Origin: Holacanthus passer
Taxonomy: Eukaryota > Chordata > Actinopteri > Pomacanthidae
Length of the DNA stretch: 64,000 nucleotides
Direction: 5' to 3'
NCBI GenBank assembly: GCA_025331565.1
Contig: JAFREQ010000078.1
Span: 1,054,001 to 1,118,000, forward strand
Both the position numbers and the translations under genes were made by a program. Under the pieces are notes generated by a model that was not told where the DNA came from, made no database searches, and was given only the letters and a program-made list of their open reading frames with translations. Positions within the stretch are counted from its first letter, which is position 1; the number at the start of each line of letters is the position of its first letter. Positions 34,001 through 45,991 of this stretch are shown one piece after another.

Positions 34001-37000
34001 TCTCTCTTGAAAATGAACTTTTTAAAATGCTCTTTTACTTAATTGATTCCTTTCTGTGCATTTCTAATAACTTATTCTATTGTTGTATTATTTTATTTCT
34101 GTAAAACAACAACAACAATAATAATCATTCCATGCTACAGCCTTGCCACATTCCCCCTTGCAAATGCTTTAGAAGTACCCTTCAGGGTACAAGTAGCCCT
34201 GCCTGGGAATCACTCAACTACAGAAAAAACATGCTGAAACGCACTCCAGAGCCATTTAAAAGTCAGCTTACCTCTTGTTGCGTGATTCACAAAGGGGCAT
34301 CTCTCTACCCATCTCATCTTTTGAAAGGATGGAACCGGGCGAGTTGAAGAAATAGAAAAAGCGAATCCGAAAGGAAAGATCAACAATAGTATTGTGAGCA
34401 AATGAAGAGCTGGATGGCCCGATGGGGAGCTGGCATTACTGAACTCACTGCTGTGAAATCTAATGCCATGCTTTGACTGGATTAATGCTTGACAAGCAAA
34501 AGAGAGGAGAATGATTGTGTCGATGGAGGAAGCCTGTATCTGTTTGCGTGTGTTTGGGGCCTAAGTGTGTGAGCATGCATATGTTTACATATTAATGTAC
34601 AGGAAGATTTCAATATCAAAGTGAAGCGGATGTCTGGATAAATGAGGCAATTATTTTCACCGACTCCGCTGAGACTCATTTGCACTATATGCTAACGAGG
34701 GCTAACAGGAGGTAAGAAAGGAATGAATACTAACAGTAGATGCTATCTGACACAGCAACTTCATTCTGTCCCCTACATAGATCTGCAGAGGAAGACTATA
34801 TTTAAACTTCAGGAAACTTTACAGAAACCCAAGATGTAAAGTGCTTAAAGATTAGGATAAACATGTTTGTGGAGTGGATAAGGACAATAATGGACTTGTC
34901 TGGAGGACCACAGCTCAAAATGAATGTGACTCTGTGTCTGCTGGATATGTAAATATGCAACTGTTATATAGTTTATATATTTCAGTGTTGAGTTTCTGCT
35001 TGCTGTGCTGCCCTAAAGTGGCACAAAAGGCAACTGATGCAAAGCATAGTATAAGTATAGACACAACATTTTAACTTCTTCTCTGTTTAAAGCATTTGTA
35101 TATGCCTCCTCAGGATTTCTAATTCCATTCTTGATCTCTTTTACTTTTCACATTATTTCCATCCTCCTTGTGTTTTATGATTTCATAGTTTGTTTTTGTT
35201 TGTTTGCTCGCTTTGTTGCTCGCTCTTATCTGCTTCCCTCTAGAGCACATTATAACTTTGGGAGGAAAAGTGCTTTATAAATATTGTCTGTGAAGATTCT
35301 CAGTCATCCAGGTCATAGTTATCCAAGGAGTGTTGAATCTAGTGCAATATAAATATATATATATAAATATTCATTGTTTATTATGTGAGCTACTTCTTGT
35401 ATCCTTTTCAATTCGAGGACTAGTGGCCTGTCTGACCTTTGACCTTTTCGGAGGAGCAGAAAAAGTTTATATGATAAAAGTCAGGAAATTATCAGCAGCG
35501 TGATTCAGCCTGCTTCATTAGGTGCGATAAATCATTCTACGCAATAAATGGGGAACGGACAGCATCTCCCTGTTAAACACAGGAAGTAACAATTACTCTA
35601 ACAGTAAGAGAAAGTGGTTTTTGAGTCAGCAGCAGCAGTCGGTTCCATAATAATAGCGGCTACCTCTCTTCCTTCTCACATTTTTCACTGGGGCTTATTA
35701 CTAAGCCTGGAAGCCTTCTCTTCTTTGCCTTTGCTCATTGAGGTTTGGCTCTCCCTGCAGAGCAGCTCTGCCTCAGAGCGTTAGCATGACTTAAAACTCC
35801 AACCTGCAGCACAGAAACCTGTACAAATGAGTTAATTTAGACAGACAGATCTGATATGAACCCTGCTTCCTCCCTGTCAACAGGACTAAACTTTACATTT
35901 GGCCTACAGGGGAAGGAACCAGTCAAGCGAACAGACAGTGGTTGGCTTTAAAACTGACATTTTTTTTTTTTTTGCAAATCACTGATGAACTTTTCTTTTA
36001 ACTGCAGTGCTTTTTTTTATTCCTTTTAACTCTGATCTTTTTGCAGTTTCCTTTGAGTTTCCATTCTAAAAAGCAAATGTGAATTCACACAGTGCATATT
36101 CATTACGCTCAAGCTTAGTCGCAACTATATTAACAATGATAAAACATGTTTGTATTCAAAGCAGGGGAAGGAATATTTTTATTGTAATATTTAAAATACG
36201 TCTCTAAGAGTGAGCGAGTCTGCCGTCTGAGACGAAGCTGGTGCATTTTCACAATGTGCGAGAAATTACTTTTCCTCACACCTCCACTGCAGAATGGTTT
36301 CACATTCTGCATGATTGTAAGGCAATTTCATCAGATCTTTCAGATACGGCAACAAATAATCAAGAGGACAAATAGCATCAGTCCAATTTTCAATTTTGCT
36401 TTTCACAGGAGTAGAGGACGTTGATGGTGGAATTATGTTCCCATATACTGCACAGTGTCCCATTGAGGGAGGGAGCTGCTCTTTGAATTTTCAAAAGCGT
36501 TTTCTCGACATTGCGAGTGTTTTGTAGGGAGAGGAAGAGCAGAAGTCCTTGAGGGATCAAAGCTGGTAAGAGGAGTGGGATAAAGACAGACACAGAAAGA
36601 GGGAGGGAAACAACATTAATGGCTACTTTGCTTTGACTCTCTGGTGTTTTTTCTTCACCAAGGTTTATTGTTTATTTACTAGATTCATCAGAGAGCGATC
36701 AACACATCCAACTTTTAAGTCAAAAAGCATTTTCTACAATAATCAAACCACTTAAGATGACGTGCTGTAGAGTCGTGCTAGATTTTGAATAGGAAGCTGG
36801 TAAGAGCTCAAACAAGAGTCTAAGTATGTGGAAGAACAACTGAACACCAGCTGAAAAAAATCTTCTCACCATCCGGCACTGATGTTGTCAAAAGGCCACT
36901 TGATGAGAAAGCAGGACCGTTCTGTGTTTTATGGTTTTGACTGGTTGTGTCATTGATTGTTGTTTCAATCATGTGCTGCTAAGGTGAAGCCAGACAGATC

Positions 37001-37427
37001 TGAATGTTGGAGAGTGTAAGCACCAATCATGTGCGTGCAGAGAAAAGTAACTTAAGATAATTTGACCTTGGGCGTTCCGGTGCCTTATTTTGTTGGTGTG
37101 CTCGAAACAAAAGTAAGTAAAAAATGATCTTTCTGTTCTTTGTGTTCGATGTAGAGTTTGAGAGACAAAAAAATGTTATGGCTTAGATTATCTGCCTAAA
37201 TGAAATGTTCCTTTCACTATTACACTTCTATTTTTCCACTCAAGGTATTTACTTAACTATGATGATAATGCCTCAGTATGACCAAGTGGCTCCTAAAATA
37301 TCACTCCCTTATCACTTTGTTATAACTGATCTAGAATATAAAGTGCTACCAGTGTGGTGGTATGTGGTATTGGTCTATGCTATGCATTTGTCCCAAGAAC
37401 AATAAACATTCCAGTCGAGATAAATGG
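34001..37427. other. Non-coding region
   Basis: No recognisable gene; short A/T runs only (for example a T-run at 35961-35973). Confidence 0.4.
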
Positions 37428-37580
37428 AGGCAAGATGGTGGCTTAGTGGTTGAAAAGTATACTGTGATTGCACACCCCTCTCTCCCTCTCTCTCACCATT
37501 TCCTGTCTGCGACTTTACTTTGACCTGTTGATTAAAGGCAAAATACCAATGATAATAATTAAATAATAATAATAATTCAA
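37428..37580 (+). mobile_element. tRNA-derived SINE
   Basis: Begins GGCAAGATGGTGGCTTAGTGGTTGA-like (box A region GGTGGCTTAGTGGTTGA). It continues with a CT-rich stretch and CACCATTTCCTGTCTGCGAC, then ends ATTAAAGGCAAAATACCAA with an ATAATA-rich tail. This matches the general form of a common teleost SINE; box B is weak. Confidence 0.55.
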
Positions 37581-37746
37581 AAAGAACTACTTCAACTTGT
37601 GATGCACCTAATGAGTAAAAGAATGCTTTTTGGAAATCGCTTAGTTTAGGATATTCAGCATTGTTTTTATTTTAATTTTTGGTATATGTATGTGCACATT
37701 GCCATGAGACAGTCCACTGATACCTCTATGTGTCAGCACTCAGGTG

Positions 37747-37782
37747 CTCTCTCTCTCTCTCTCTGTGTCTGTGTGTGTGTGT
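37747..37782. repeat. (CT)n(GT)n microsatellite
   Basis: Compound dinucleotide repeat adjacent to non-coding sequence. Confidence 0.9.
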
Positions 37783-38960
37783 TTAAACCCCTGTTACTCC
37801 TGCCATACTCAGTTCTCCCTCTGGGTTTATATTCTTCTAATGTCATTAACCAGTTTTCCATCCAAATGTAGCACAAATTTTAGGAAAAATTACAGAAAAT
37901 CTGCAAATGAAAATGCAAATGAATGTGCATTTTTAGAAAAGTGAGCCATCAAGAACAGTTGGTGGCGCTAATTCTCTAGTCAGGTGCTGTTAAACCATTG
38001 CAGAAGAACTCTTCAGTGGATGTTTAAGTCACATGTTTCATTTACGCCATGATTTATTCACTCTGTTTCCATTGAACTGTGTCATATGGCACATGGTAAT
38101 TTTTTTTTCAAGTGTAATTTTTTCCCATCCAGCTTTTTTCACGTGCAAATTGCAAACGGGCCTAGCGTTCTTCACTCTTCCTCCTTTACTGCATACGAAC
38201 ATGTGCCTCCTCTCATTTCTGCTGCCAGCTATCATTCCTTACTGTGCATGCTTTGTCGAATATGATCATGCGGCAGCTTCATCAGTGTTGGCAGTGCACT
38301 GTATCAGTGGGGAAATGAACCGGGCTGCTCATTCTGGCTTACCACTAAGGTCTTGTTAGTGTTCATTTGTGGGGTACAGCAGGAAAATGGAGCCATGCAG
38401 AGTGGATTTATACCAAAATAAGCCTCTTTGCACCTGTATGATCATGCATATGCAAATCTCTTGACTTTCTCCACATTATGCTGATTTTCTAGGTAAGGTG
38501 TGACTGTGATGGATCTCCTATTGCTTCAAAATGTGAGCTCCCTCATATTTCACACATAACACACATAACACCATCTTAAAGGTGGTGTTTGATCATTCAG
38601 ATCACTCAGTGTAAGTTTGGTTGTCTTGTGTTTAATACAACGTGCCATAGCGAGACTGCTCCCACCAAAAAATGACATGATTCGATTAAAAGAAACAATG
38701 TTAAGTTTTTCCTGGCAAGCAACCTCTTGTGGTCACATGAATAATGACTGAAGCAAAGGAGTGTCTTGCTTTTGGTTTCTAACACAGAACAGTAATTTTT
38801 GGTGTCCTTTATCCAATCTCAGTCTTTACACAACCTTATTAAAGTAGTTTTAGTTGCCTAAATCTAACCAGAGGTTAAAATGCTCAAATGAGTTGTTTAC
38901 TTTGATTTGACATTCATGAAAATCTGGACAAAATCCACAATCTTCTGTCCAAAAGCACAC

Positions 38961-39387
38961 TTTTTTTTTTTCTTTTTTTTTTTTTTAATATTTTATTTTA
39001 ATTTTTCATCATTAAACAAAACAACAGGGCTCAGATGCGCAAATTATCAACAGTCAGTTACAAACAGGTGCACAGCACAGAAGAGAGGCAGAAGACAAAG
39101 TTGTTGGGACAGTTAACCTATTTTGGCCTTTTCAAAATGAGCAAGAAATGGACTCCACAAACTGGCAAAAGTATTCATTGAGCCAGTGCGAAGTTTTTCC
39201 ATTTGTATTAACGATAACATGTCAGTGACCCAGAATTGGAAAGAAGGAGGATTAGGGGACTTCCATTCTTTCAATATTAGTCTCTTTGCGACAATCAGTC
39301 CCAGTTCCAATGGCTGCCGCATCGTAGCAGGGACAGTCCTCGTTGTTTGCGTGCAGCCAAAGATAACAAGTCCAGGCTCAGGCAAAG
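38961..39387 (-). mobile_element. 5'-truncated L1-like LINE insertion with target-site duplication
   Basis: Minus strand encodes an L1-type RT C-terminus: LELGLIVAKRLILKEWKS..PPSFQFW, then MEKLRTGSMNTFASLWSPFL, stop near 39113. Its poly(A) tail is the T-rich run at 38961-38986 on +. GCACACTTTT occurs at both ends (within 38954-38965 and 39388-39397), extendable to about 14 bp with one mismatch. This is a classic target-site duplication. The insertion is ~430 bp and severely 5' truncated. Confidence 0.8.
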
Positions 39388-39397
39388 GCACACTTTT

Positions 39398-41807
39398 AAA
39401 TTGAGCCTAAGCTTATATAGGACTCCAGTCAAATCTATGTATCTATGCATGTTTGCCCTGGTAGTCGTGCCTATTCTTTGTTTTTGTCCAGCAATGCAAC
39501 TAAAAGAACATATCCCTCCACCAGGAAGCATTGTCTGTGGAAACACAAGTATTAAAAGAGTTGGCTAACTTAGACTGCTGAGGCCTCAAATTAGCTTCAG
39601 CTGATCCTAAGAATTTTTGCACAAGACAAGTGTCCCAGTAGTAGCAGGCCCTGTTAGAGTAGCACACTGGTCAAACACTCCAGTTTAGGCAGGTCTGTTA
39701 TGTTTTCCCAGGCCTCTGTGGCTAACTCATGTTCGCACTGTGAGTATATATGTACAAACTCCTCGGAGGGTTCCACCGACCCCGGAGCCCTGGTTGGTCC
39801 CTCCCAAAGTCTCACTTTCTTTTGTATTGTGCCCTCCTCTAGGAGAGACTGTGCTGGCAGCCTGCAACACATGACCCTGATAAGAAACAGCATCCATTTG
39901 AGAACAAGGATCAAAGGTTGTGTGAGTGAACACAGGCAAGGCTAAACTACTGCCGCTCCCACCGGTGACCTTCACAGGGAACAACAGAGGCCCCGCTGCT
40001 GTTTCTTCCTGGTTAGAAGGTCAGTGATTTATTTGGCTTTGTGTTCCCGGAGGTATTTGTGGATGACTGACATTTGTGTGCTCATCTAAAGTTTGCAGTG
40101 TCTTTGAGCCTATGCGTGACGCTGTGGGATAAATGTAAATTCCATTGATTGACGGGCATCTTATTTTAAAATTCAAGTGCTCACTCACTGTGTATATATG
40201 TCAAAAAAAAGTACATACATAATTATAAAAGTGTTTAAGTACTTTCTGCCAAACATCCTAATTGGCATGAGAATGACTGATGAGGTGTGTCAGGCTAGAA
40301 TATTCATTAATCTGAGGTCTTAATAAATATTCAGCCTTTGTGGCGTGGACCGAGTGCGAGAGGGGCTCAGAGGTGACAGCTTGGTTGTCAAAGAGTGTCT
40401 TTATTTTGCTGAAGTGCATTGCAGCTGTGAGGTCTTTGGGTCAAATCCAGCTTTTACTCTACATGGCCTTCAATCAGGTTTCTCTTTAATATGAATTTTC
40501 TATAAAGGCAGAAGACTTGGAGTAATAATATTTGAAGGGGCTCCTCCCTGGAAAAGTGCAGGACAAACATGTTCTGTAAAGATTTTACTTGGGTAAAAAA
40601 AAGAATCTGCTTTTCATAGTGAACATGACCTTCAACGGAGAAAATACAGTGCACTTGAACCCCTCACCTCTTATTGAGATGAGTATGTATTCAGTCTAGT
40701 TCTCAATATCTTCTTGTGCTTCACAGATCATTTGTGATAATTATTAACAAATGGATGTTTGTATGTTTTAAACATAGTTCTAATGTGTATTATTATCCCA
40801 CCATTATTCCACTTGTCCATACAAAACATGAATTGAACATGAAAGAATTATAATCACCAAAAATAAACATTTGAAAGGTCTGTTTGATCTGTGTGAGGCT
40901 TTCACTTTCTGCAGAGTAGCAGAGGCCATGTGATCTACTGTAACCTCCCCAGATTGATTTGAAAACGGGTTTTAAAACTCACAAAGTGTTCTCAAAAATA
41001 TTTTCGCGAGAGCAATCCCATGCTACCGTCACCTTCCTGGTTTGCACCATATAATTGTGCAGTAATCAGATCTCAAGGTGAGGGTTTAGAATTAGCAGAG
41101 TTTTGTTAATTTAGAATTAAATCAAATGTAATATAGTAAACTATAATCAATTTGAGGCATGTATATATATGTAAGGAAAGAAAGTGCCCATCCTCCAAAC
41201 AAACTTAAGAACCCATACAACCACTGTGCTGTCTTCAAGCAGTGATGCAATGATAAATTTATAAAGTTCCCCTCCACTCAAAAATGTGTTTTCCTATTGT
41301 CACTTCCTCTGGATGTTTGACCTTCACTGTGCAGAATGATGTATGTGCACAGTTTGACACTAGAAGGCTGTTTCTCTGAACTCACCTTAAATCTTTGTTG
41401 AACACATATAAGTATGAGCGTGATTTTGTGAATCACAACTTGTTTAGAAGCAAATGTGATCCGGTAAGAAAGGTGCACAAGTGTGAGGTGGAAACATACA
41501 TTGAAAAAACTTCTCAGTGAAGTAGGAGAGATCTTGTGTCCAGTAGTTTTTGAGGAGAGAAGTTATAAGACAAATAATTATTCAGAACAGATGTCTTAAA
41601 CATGTGTGAAGGGGATCTTTAAATGTGGACTTCAAATCATCTAATCACCTCTGCTCGCCTACATAGCTTGTAGTTTCTGGTCTTTTTGCAGTTTCATTTG
41701 ATGTCTCAGAATCATCTTAGTTTGAAATGCTCAATAATAAACGATTATTATGAAAGATTTCTTGAACTGGGTTTATTGAGGGTCACCTGCAAACTGTTTT
41801 TGAAAGG
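39398..41807. other. Non-coding region upstream of the cntnap gene
   Basis: No recognisable exon or RNA gene. The overlapping ORFs on both strands around 39650-39984 have no recognisable protein features. Confidence 0.4.
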
Positions 41808-42250
41808 GACATAAAATATCTGCAAAGAGAAACAAAACAACTACAGAGAGACACAAAACAACTGCAAAGAGACACAAAACAACTGCAGAGAAAAGAGACA
41901 CATAACATCTGCAGGGAAACAAAACATCTGCAAAGAGAAACAAAACAACTATAGAGAGACACAAAACTACAACGATACACAAAACAACTACAAAGAGACA
42001 CAAAACTATAAAGAGAGACAAAACATCTACAAGGAGACACCAAACAAACTACAGAGAAGCAAAACATATGCAAAGAGACATAAAACAACTACAGAGACAC
42101 AAAACTACAAAGAGACACAAAACAACTACAGAGAGACACAAAACAAACTACAGAGACACAAAACATCTACAAAGAGACAAAAACTACAAGAACTACACCT
42201 GAAGATACAAAGATGCGCAAAATGACTACAAAGAGATACTAAAGAGCTAA
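41808..42250. repeat. 21-bp minisatellite (ACAAAACAACTACAAAGAGAC)
   Basis: About twenty imperfect copies of a 21-bp unit with C only on one strand in (A)AAACAACTxCAxAGAGACAC. Because 21 is a multiple of 3, both minus-strand ORFs here encode a periodic C-F-V-S-L-C-S/R peptide; these are repeat artefacts. It ends ~600 bp upstream of the cntnap start codon. Confidence 0.92.
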
Positions 42251-42399
42251 AAAGGGTGCAATATTACTTTAAACAGAAGCAAACAGACAATAAACAAGAG
42301 CAACAACTTTTTCAATCTGGGTGTCTTGTGTCTATATAGGGGTGGTGGGTGGAGTGGTTTTGCAAACTCATGTCTCATCATGATAATCTGTCCATGAGT

Positions 42400-42846
42400 G
42401 TGAGCCTGTGTCCCATGCAGAGAAATGTGATGACCGTGTTGCTCTCAGATGACTGAGAGCTCCGGTTCACAGCTGCATTGAGTCTCACACCTCCAGGCAG
42501 CACTCCGCCTCATGCTCTCCTGCTGTGGAGGAGCCGGTCCCGGGACTCTCCGCAGGAGCACCTCCAGCATCACAGAGAGGGAGGCGGTGCTCTCTCCTCG
42601 GACCCGCACCAGCCTGGTCAAATCCCTCCCTCCTCTCCTTCTCTCCATCAGTCGACGGAGGGCAGGTGGAGCGAGAGCATCCAGCCCTCCTCCACTCTGT
42701 GGCAGCAGGGCGACTGCGGCGCGGCGCACCGGAGCGGAGCTGGAGGAGCGGAGAAGAGGAGGAGGAGGAGGAGGAGGAGGGGGAAGGACGGAGCGTCTCC
42801 CCTCCGACAGGCGGGATTAGACTGTGCAGCATCCCGTCGCTTCAAC
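42400..42846 (+). promoter_or_regulatory. cntnap promoter / 5' UTR, GC-rich with (GGA)n
   Basis: A GC-rich island within AT-rich surroundings, directly upstream of the signal-peptide exon. It contains a (GGA)n purine tract at about 42755-42784 and many CpGs. Overlapping ORFs in four frames are GC-richness artefacts. The transcription start site cannot be placed from sequence. Confidence 0.55.
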
Positions 42847-42952
42847 ATGCCTGTGGGGAGTAAAGGGCTGGCTGGGATTAGTGCGCTGCTCGCCCCGCTG
42901 CTGCTGGTGCTGGTGCTGGGCTCCTGTGGGACAGGTGGAGCAGGTGGAGCAG
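42847..42952 (+). CDS. cntnap-family gene, exon 1 (start codon and signal peptide)
   Basis: ATG at 42847; 35 codons plus 1 nt before donor GTGAGC at 42953. Residues ~8-28 form a signal peptide (ALLAPLLLVLVLGSC core), followed by a short glycine-rich stretch (TGGAGGAG). Phase 1 joins exactly to the exon at 59634, giving GAG (Glu), then ECDSPLV, the known start of mature CNTNAP proteins. Three CAG|GT-like donors lie 9 bp apart at the exon end (GT at 42935, 42944, 42953). The last (GTGAGC) is the strongest; use of the others would remove 3 or 6 residues in frame. Confidence 0.8.
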
Positions 42953-43339
42953 GTGAGCGGCTCTGTGCCCCTCCGTGGACAACCAGGGCTTCTGATCACA
43001 CTTAGACATCAGTGGTGCTCGGTTTGGAGACATTTATATGAGACTTTTCACTGTGTGCATGAGGATAAGCTAAGAAAGAAGAAGAAAAGAAAAAAGTGCT
43101 TTTTTTCTAGTTTGTCTTCATTTTATAGCTAATGGCAGAGTGTAAATTGAAATATGATAAGAGATACTTTCATTAAAATAGAAAACTGAAATATTTTTAA
43201 CATCTCCATTGATTGATCAAGAGAATCCAGACTCAATTATTCCTATTCAAGGGTTTCAATAGAGATTGTTTTGATTATTGAATAATCAAAAAATTGTTTT
43301 CTCCATTCATCCATTAGTCATGGAGTGTATTAAAGGTCA

Positions 43340-43368
43340 AAAACTCTGAAAAAAAAAAAAAAAAAATG
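43340..43368. repeat. Poly(A) run
   Basis: A-rich run (AAAAAAAAAAAAAAAAAA) in intron 1; simple sequence. Confidence 0.7.
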
Positions 43369-44157
43369 TTTTCTCAAACCCTGAGATGTTGCCTCCAAGT
43401 GTTCTGCCTGACCAGCAGTCCAAAACCCAAATTCAGTTTAGAGAGATCCAGGAATTTTAGGAATTTTGCTTTAAAATTTCATCTATTATCAAAACATCCC
43501 AAATAACCATTATCTGACTTATTGTTTCCAGCTGCAGCCTGTCCCTCCAAAAAATACTATAAAAATAAATAATCTGCCATCATTAATTTTGTAAGAGCTC
43601 TCACTTTTTTTTTCCTCCCCCAAAATCCATGCGTACAGCATGAAAGAGGGAAGTTAAGGCAGCAGCTGCAAGTGTGTTTTGATGTGCGCTGCGAGCTGTT
43701 TCTCCAGCCTGGGAAGTGCTGTGGCTCATGCAGTTTATTCTGTGAATTTAGTGAATTAAACAGTTGGCTGGGTCTGATCAGACCACCGCGGGGGCTTGTT
43801 GTTGAAAGGGAGCCCACGCCCTCTGGGGGTTTTACGGCTGTCAAGTATTAAGAGACAGCGACTCCCACAAGTTGCGTTCCTATTTTAGCTTTTCCAGCAT
43901 TTGATGTTTCCTCACGAGAGAAAGAGAGAGGGAGGGAGACTGTGGTCTGTCCGTGGAGATGTGAGAGAGCTGCACAGGAGGAGGATGCTGCTGCTGCTTC
44001 AGCTCCAGTTTTATATTGAGAAAAGATCCTAAAAAGTGGGTTCTTGGTTAAAGGGATGGTTTCGGAAGGGAAGTGAGCTGAAAAAGTTGCTGAGCCTATT
44101 TAGTAGCTGTGAGGAAAACTGATTTTAAGGAATGAGAGGATTCACCCTGCAACAAGT

Positions 44158-44192
<35 letters not shown>

Positions 44193-44193
44193 G
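44158..44193. repeat. (GATA)n microsatellite
   Basis: About nine GATA units immediately upstream of the first copy of the intronic duplication. Confidence 0.95.
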
Positions 44194-44212
44194 GGGACAA
44201 ATTCTCAAAATG

Positions 44213-44494
44213 CATTACTTTTAAAAGAGCTGCTGGTTTTTGCACTGAGAGAACATCAAGACAACAACAAGAAAATCAATTTGGTGTGAATGTGTGAGAC
44301 ATTTTCTCTGCAAACCCTGCTGTCCTTTATGCTTCATGAGACGGCGGACTCTTAGAGAAGCACTGTGACAAAAGAGCGAAGCAGTGGAGGATAAATCGTC
44401 CTTACTTCTTTGGTGTCATTTATGAAAATGTGTTTAATAGAAGCGGAGTCAGGAAGAGGTTATGATTAAGTCATGGTTACAGCGGCGGTGACTG
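44213..44494. repeat. Diverged duplication, copy 1
   Basis: About 280 bp closely similar, by eye, to 47692-47972 in the same orientation. Long identical stretches include ATCAATTTGGTGTGAATGTG and CCTGCTGTCCTTTATGCTTC. Flanked on both sides by GATA microsatellites. Confidence 0.9.
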
Positions 44495-44501
44495 GTACAT
44501 G

Positions 44502-44536
<35 letters not shown>

Positions 44537-44554
44537 GGATAGATAGATGGATGG
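44502..44554. repeat. (GATA)n/(GGAT)n microsatellite
   Basis: Imperfect GATA repeat just after copy 1 of the duplication. Confidence 0.95.
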
Positions 44555-44845
44555 ACAGACTGAGCTTCTATTCCCTGCTGTTGTCAAGTCCCTGAGCGAA
44601 TATGAGCCGTTGTTTTCCTCTCAGGAGGTTTTAATGAATAGTTCCAGTCGCTGCACCGCTGAAGTGGTGGCTCAGTAAAATCTGATGACCCTTCCCCCCT
44701 ACTATAATTATACTGTACTCCCTTGGACTCATGCTGTAAATAAGGGCAGTCTTATACATCAAATCCCTGTCGGCACATTGACAAAAAAAATCTTTAACAA
44801 GCCTGATGGATCAGAAGGTTTTCACACACATTGTTAATCAGCTGG

Positions 44846-44883
44846 TTGGATGGATGGATGGATGGATGGATGAATGGATGGTG
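44846..44883. repeat. (TGGA)n microsatellite
   Basis: About nine TGGA units with one TGAA interruption. Confidence 0.95.
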
Positions 44884-45358
44884 CTGGATGTGGAGGACAG
44901 AGACAAGGGACAGATGCATTGATCGACATTGTGGTTTCTCAAATGGTTGTTTGTGAAGAATACAGCTGTAAAATAAAGAGCGGTATTGATAGTATGGACA
45001 GAAATTGACCCTCATCCAGGTGAAATGGGCACTTTGCCTGTCTTGGCTCCGACACAACAGTCTCCTCAGGGCGTTGAGCCCAAGACCAACGGACAATTCA
45101 CAAAACCTGAATTTTGACTGTATCACGCCGCTGTGCTTCACATACTGTATTTAGCTCTGCAGCGTACTGTATATCAGTCAGAGCCTTTATCATCCACTTA
45201 ATGAGCTGTCTTCAGTCCAGATTATGCTTGCTAAGCAATGAAAAGGTTTCAGCTCAGTAAGGAACTATCATATCATTCATCCTGTTTTCTACATGGAGGA
45301 CAGGAGGTTTCTGTCAATGTCACATCCATCATCCTCAGCAGTACTCCCTGTCTACTGC

Positions 45359-45412
<54 letters not shown>
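45359..45412. repeat. (CT)n(CA)n microsatellite
   Basis: Compound repeat, ~11 CT followed by ~15 CA. Confidence 0.95.
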
Positions 45413-45415
<3 letters not shown>

Positions 45416-45780
45416 CAACACATACATTTGTACTTACACTGTCAGTATAGCTCATCACAAGTGGATAGTTAAACAGCTCTTGAACCAGACGTTGTCCAAC
45501 AATAACTTTTTAAATTTCTGAAAGCCTCCAGGAGAGACTGTCTGAAAATATGTGCCTTTATCCCCATATTTAAACATTTATTGTACCTCCCACCTCTCTG
45601 TGGTCGCCTTTTCACCCCACCTGTGAGTGTGGCTGCATGGAACAGCTAATGCATTTGGTTTCCGGTGTGGTAGGAACTACTTTTCTTTTAGTATAATCTG
45701 GCCCTAATACCTGTGCTTATATTTAGTCCTAAAACTAAGTCAGGAAGTACAAACCACACGTAGTTGTTCAAGTTTCTGCA

Positions 45781-45968
45781 ATTCCTTTTATCCAAAGTGA
45801 CATACATTCACATACCAACAGAACAGCCATTGGGAGCAATTTGGGGGTTCTGTATCTTGCCCAAGGGCACTTCAACACATAGACTGCAGGGGCCAGGGAT
45901 CGAACCACCAACCTTCTGATTGGTGGACGACCACTCAAAACTCTACCACCACTCTACCTCCCAAGCTG
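45781..45968 (-). mobile_element. tRNA-derived SINE (minus strand)
   Basis: Minus strand reads GGGAGGTAGAGTGGTGGTAG (box A-like), then GGTTGGTGGTTCGATCCCTG (box B GGTTCGATCCC) and the body GTCTATGTGTTGAAGTGCCC / TTGGGCAAGATACAGAACCC, ending GTCACTTTGGATAAAAGG. This is a very common teleost SINE layout. It lies ~24 bp from the tRNA-Pro/LTR fragment, in the same orientation. Confidence 0.75.
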
Positions 45969-45991
45969 CAACCACCCCAATATCATTATTT

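Noticed and set aside
41773..42088. Two overlapping cysteine-rich minus-strand ORFs
   Set aside because: Artefacts of the 21-bp minisatellite; two frames of the same repeat give the same type of peptide.
42445..43005. Several long overlapping ORFs in the GC-rich cntnap 5' region
   Set aside because: High GC depletes stop codons in all frames; only the frame starting at 42847 has a signal peptide and correct splice phase.
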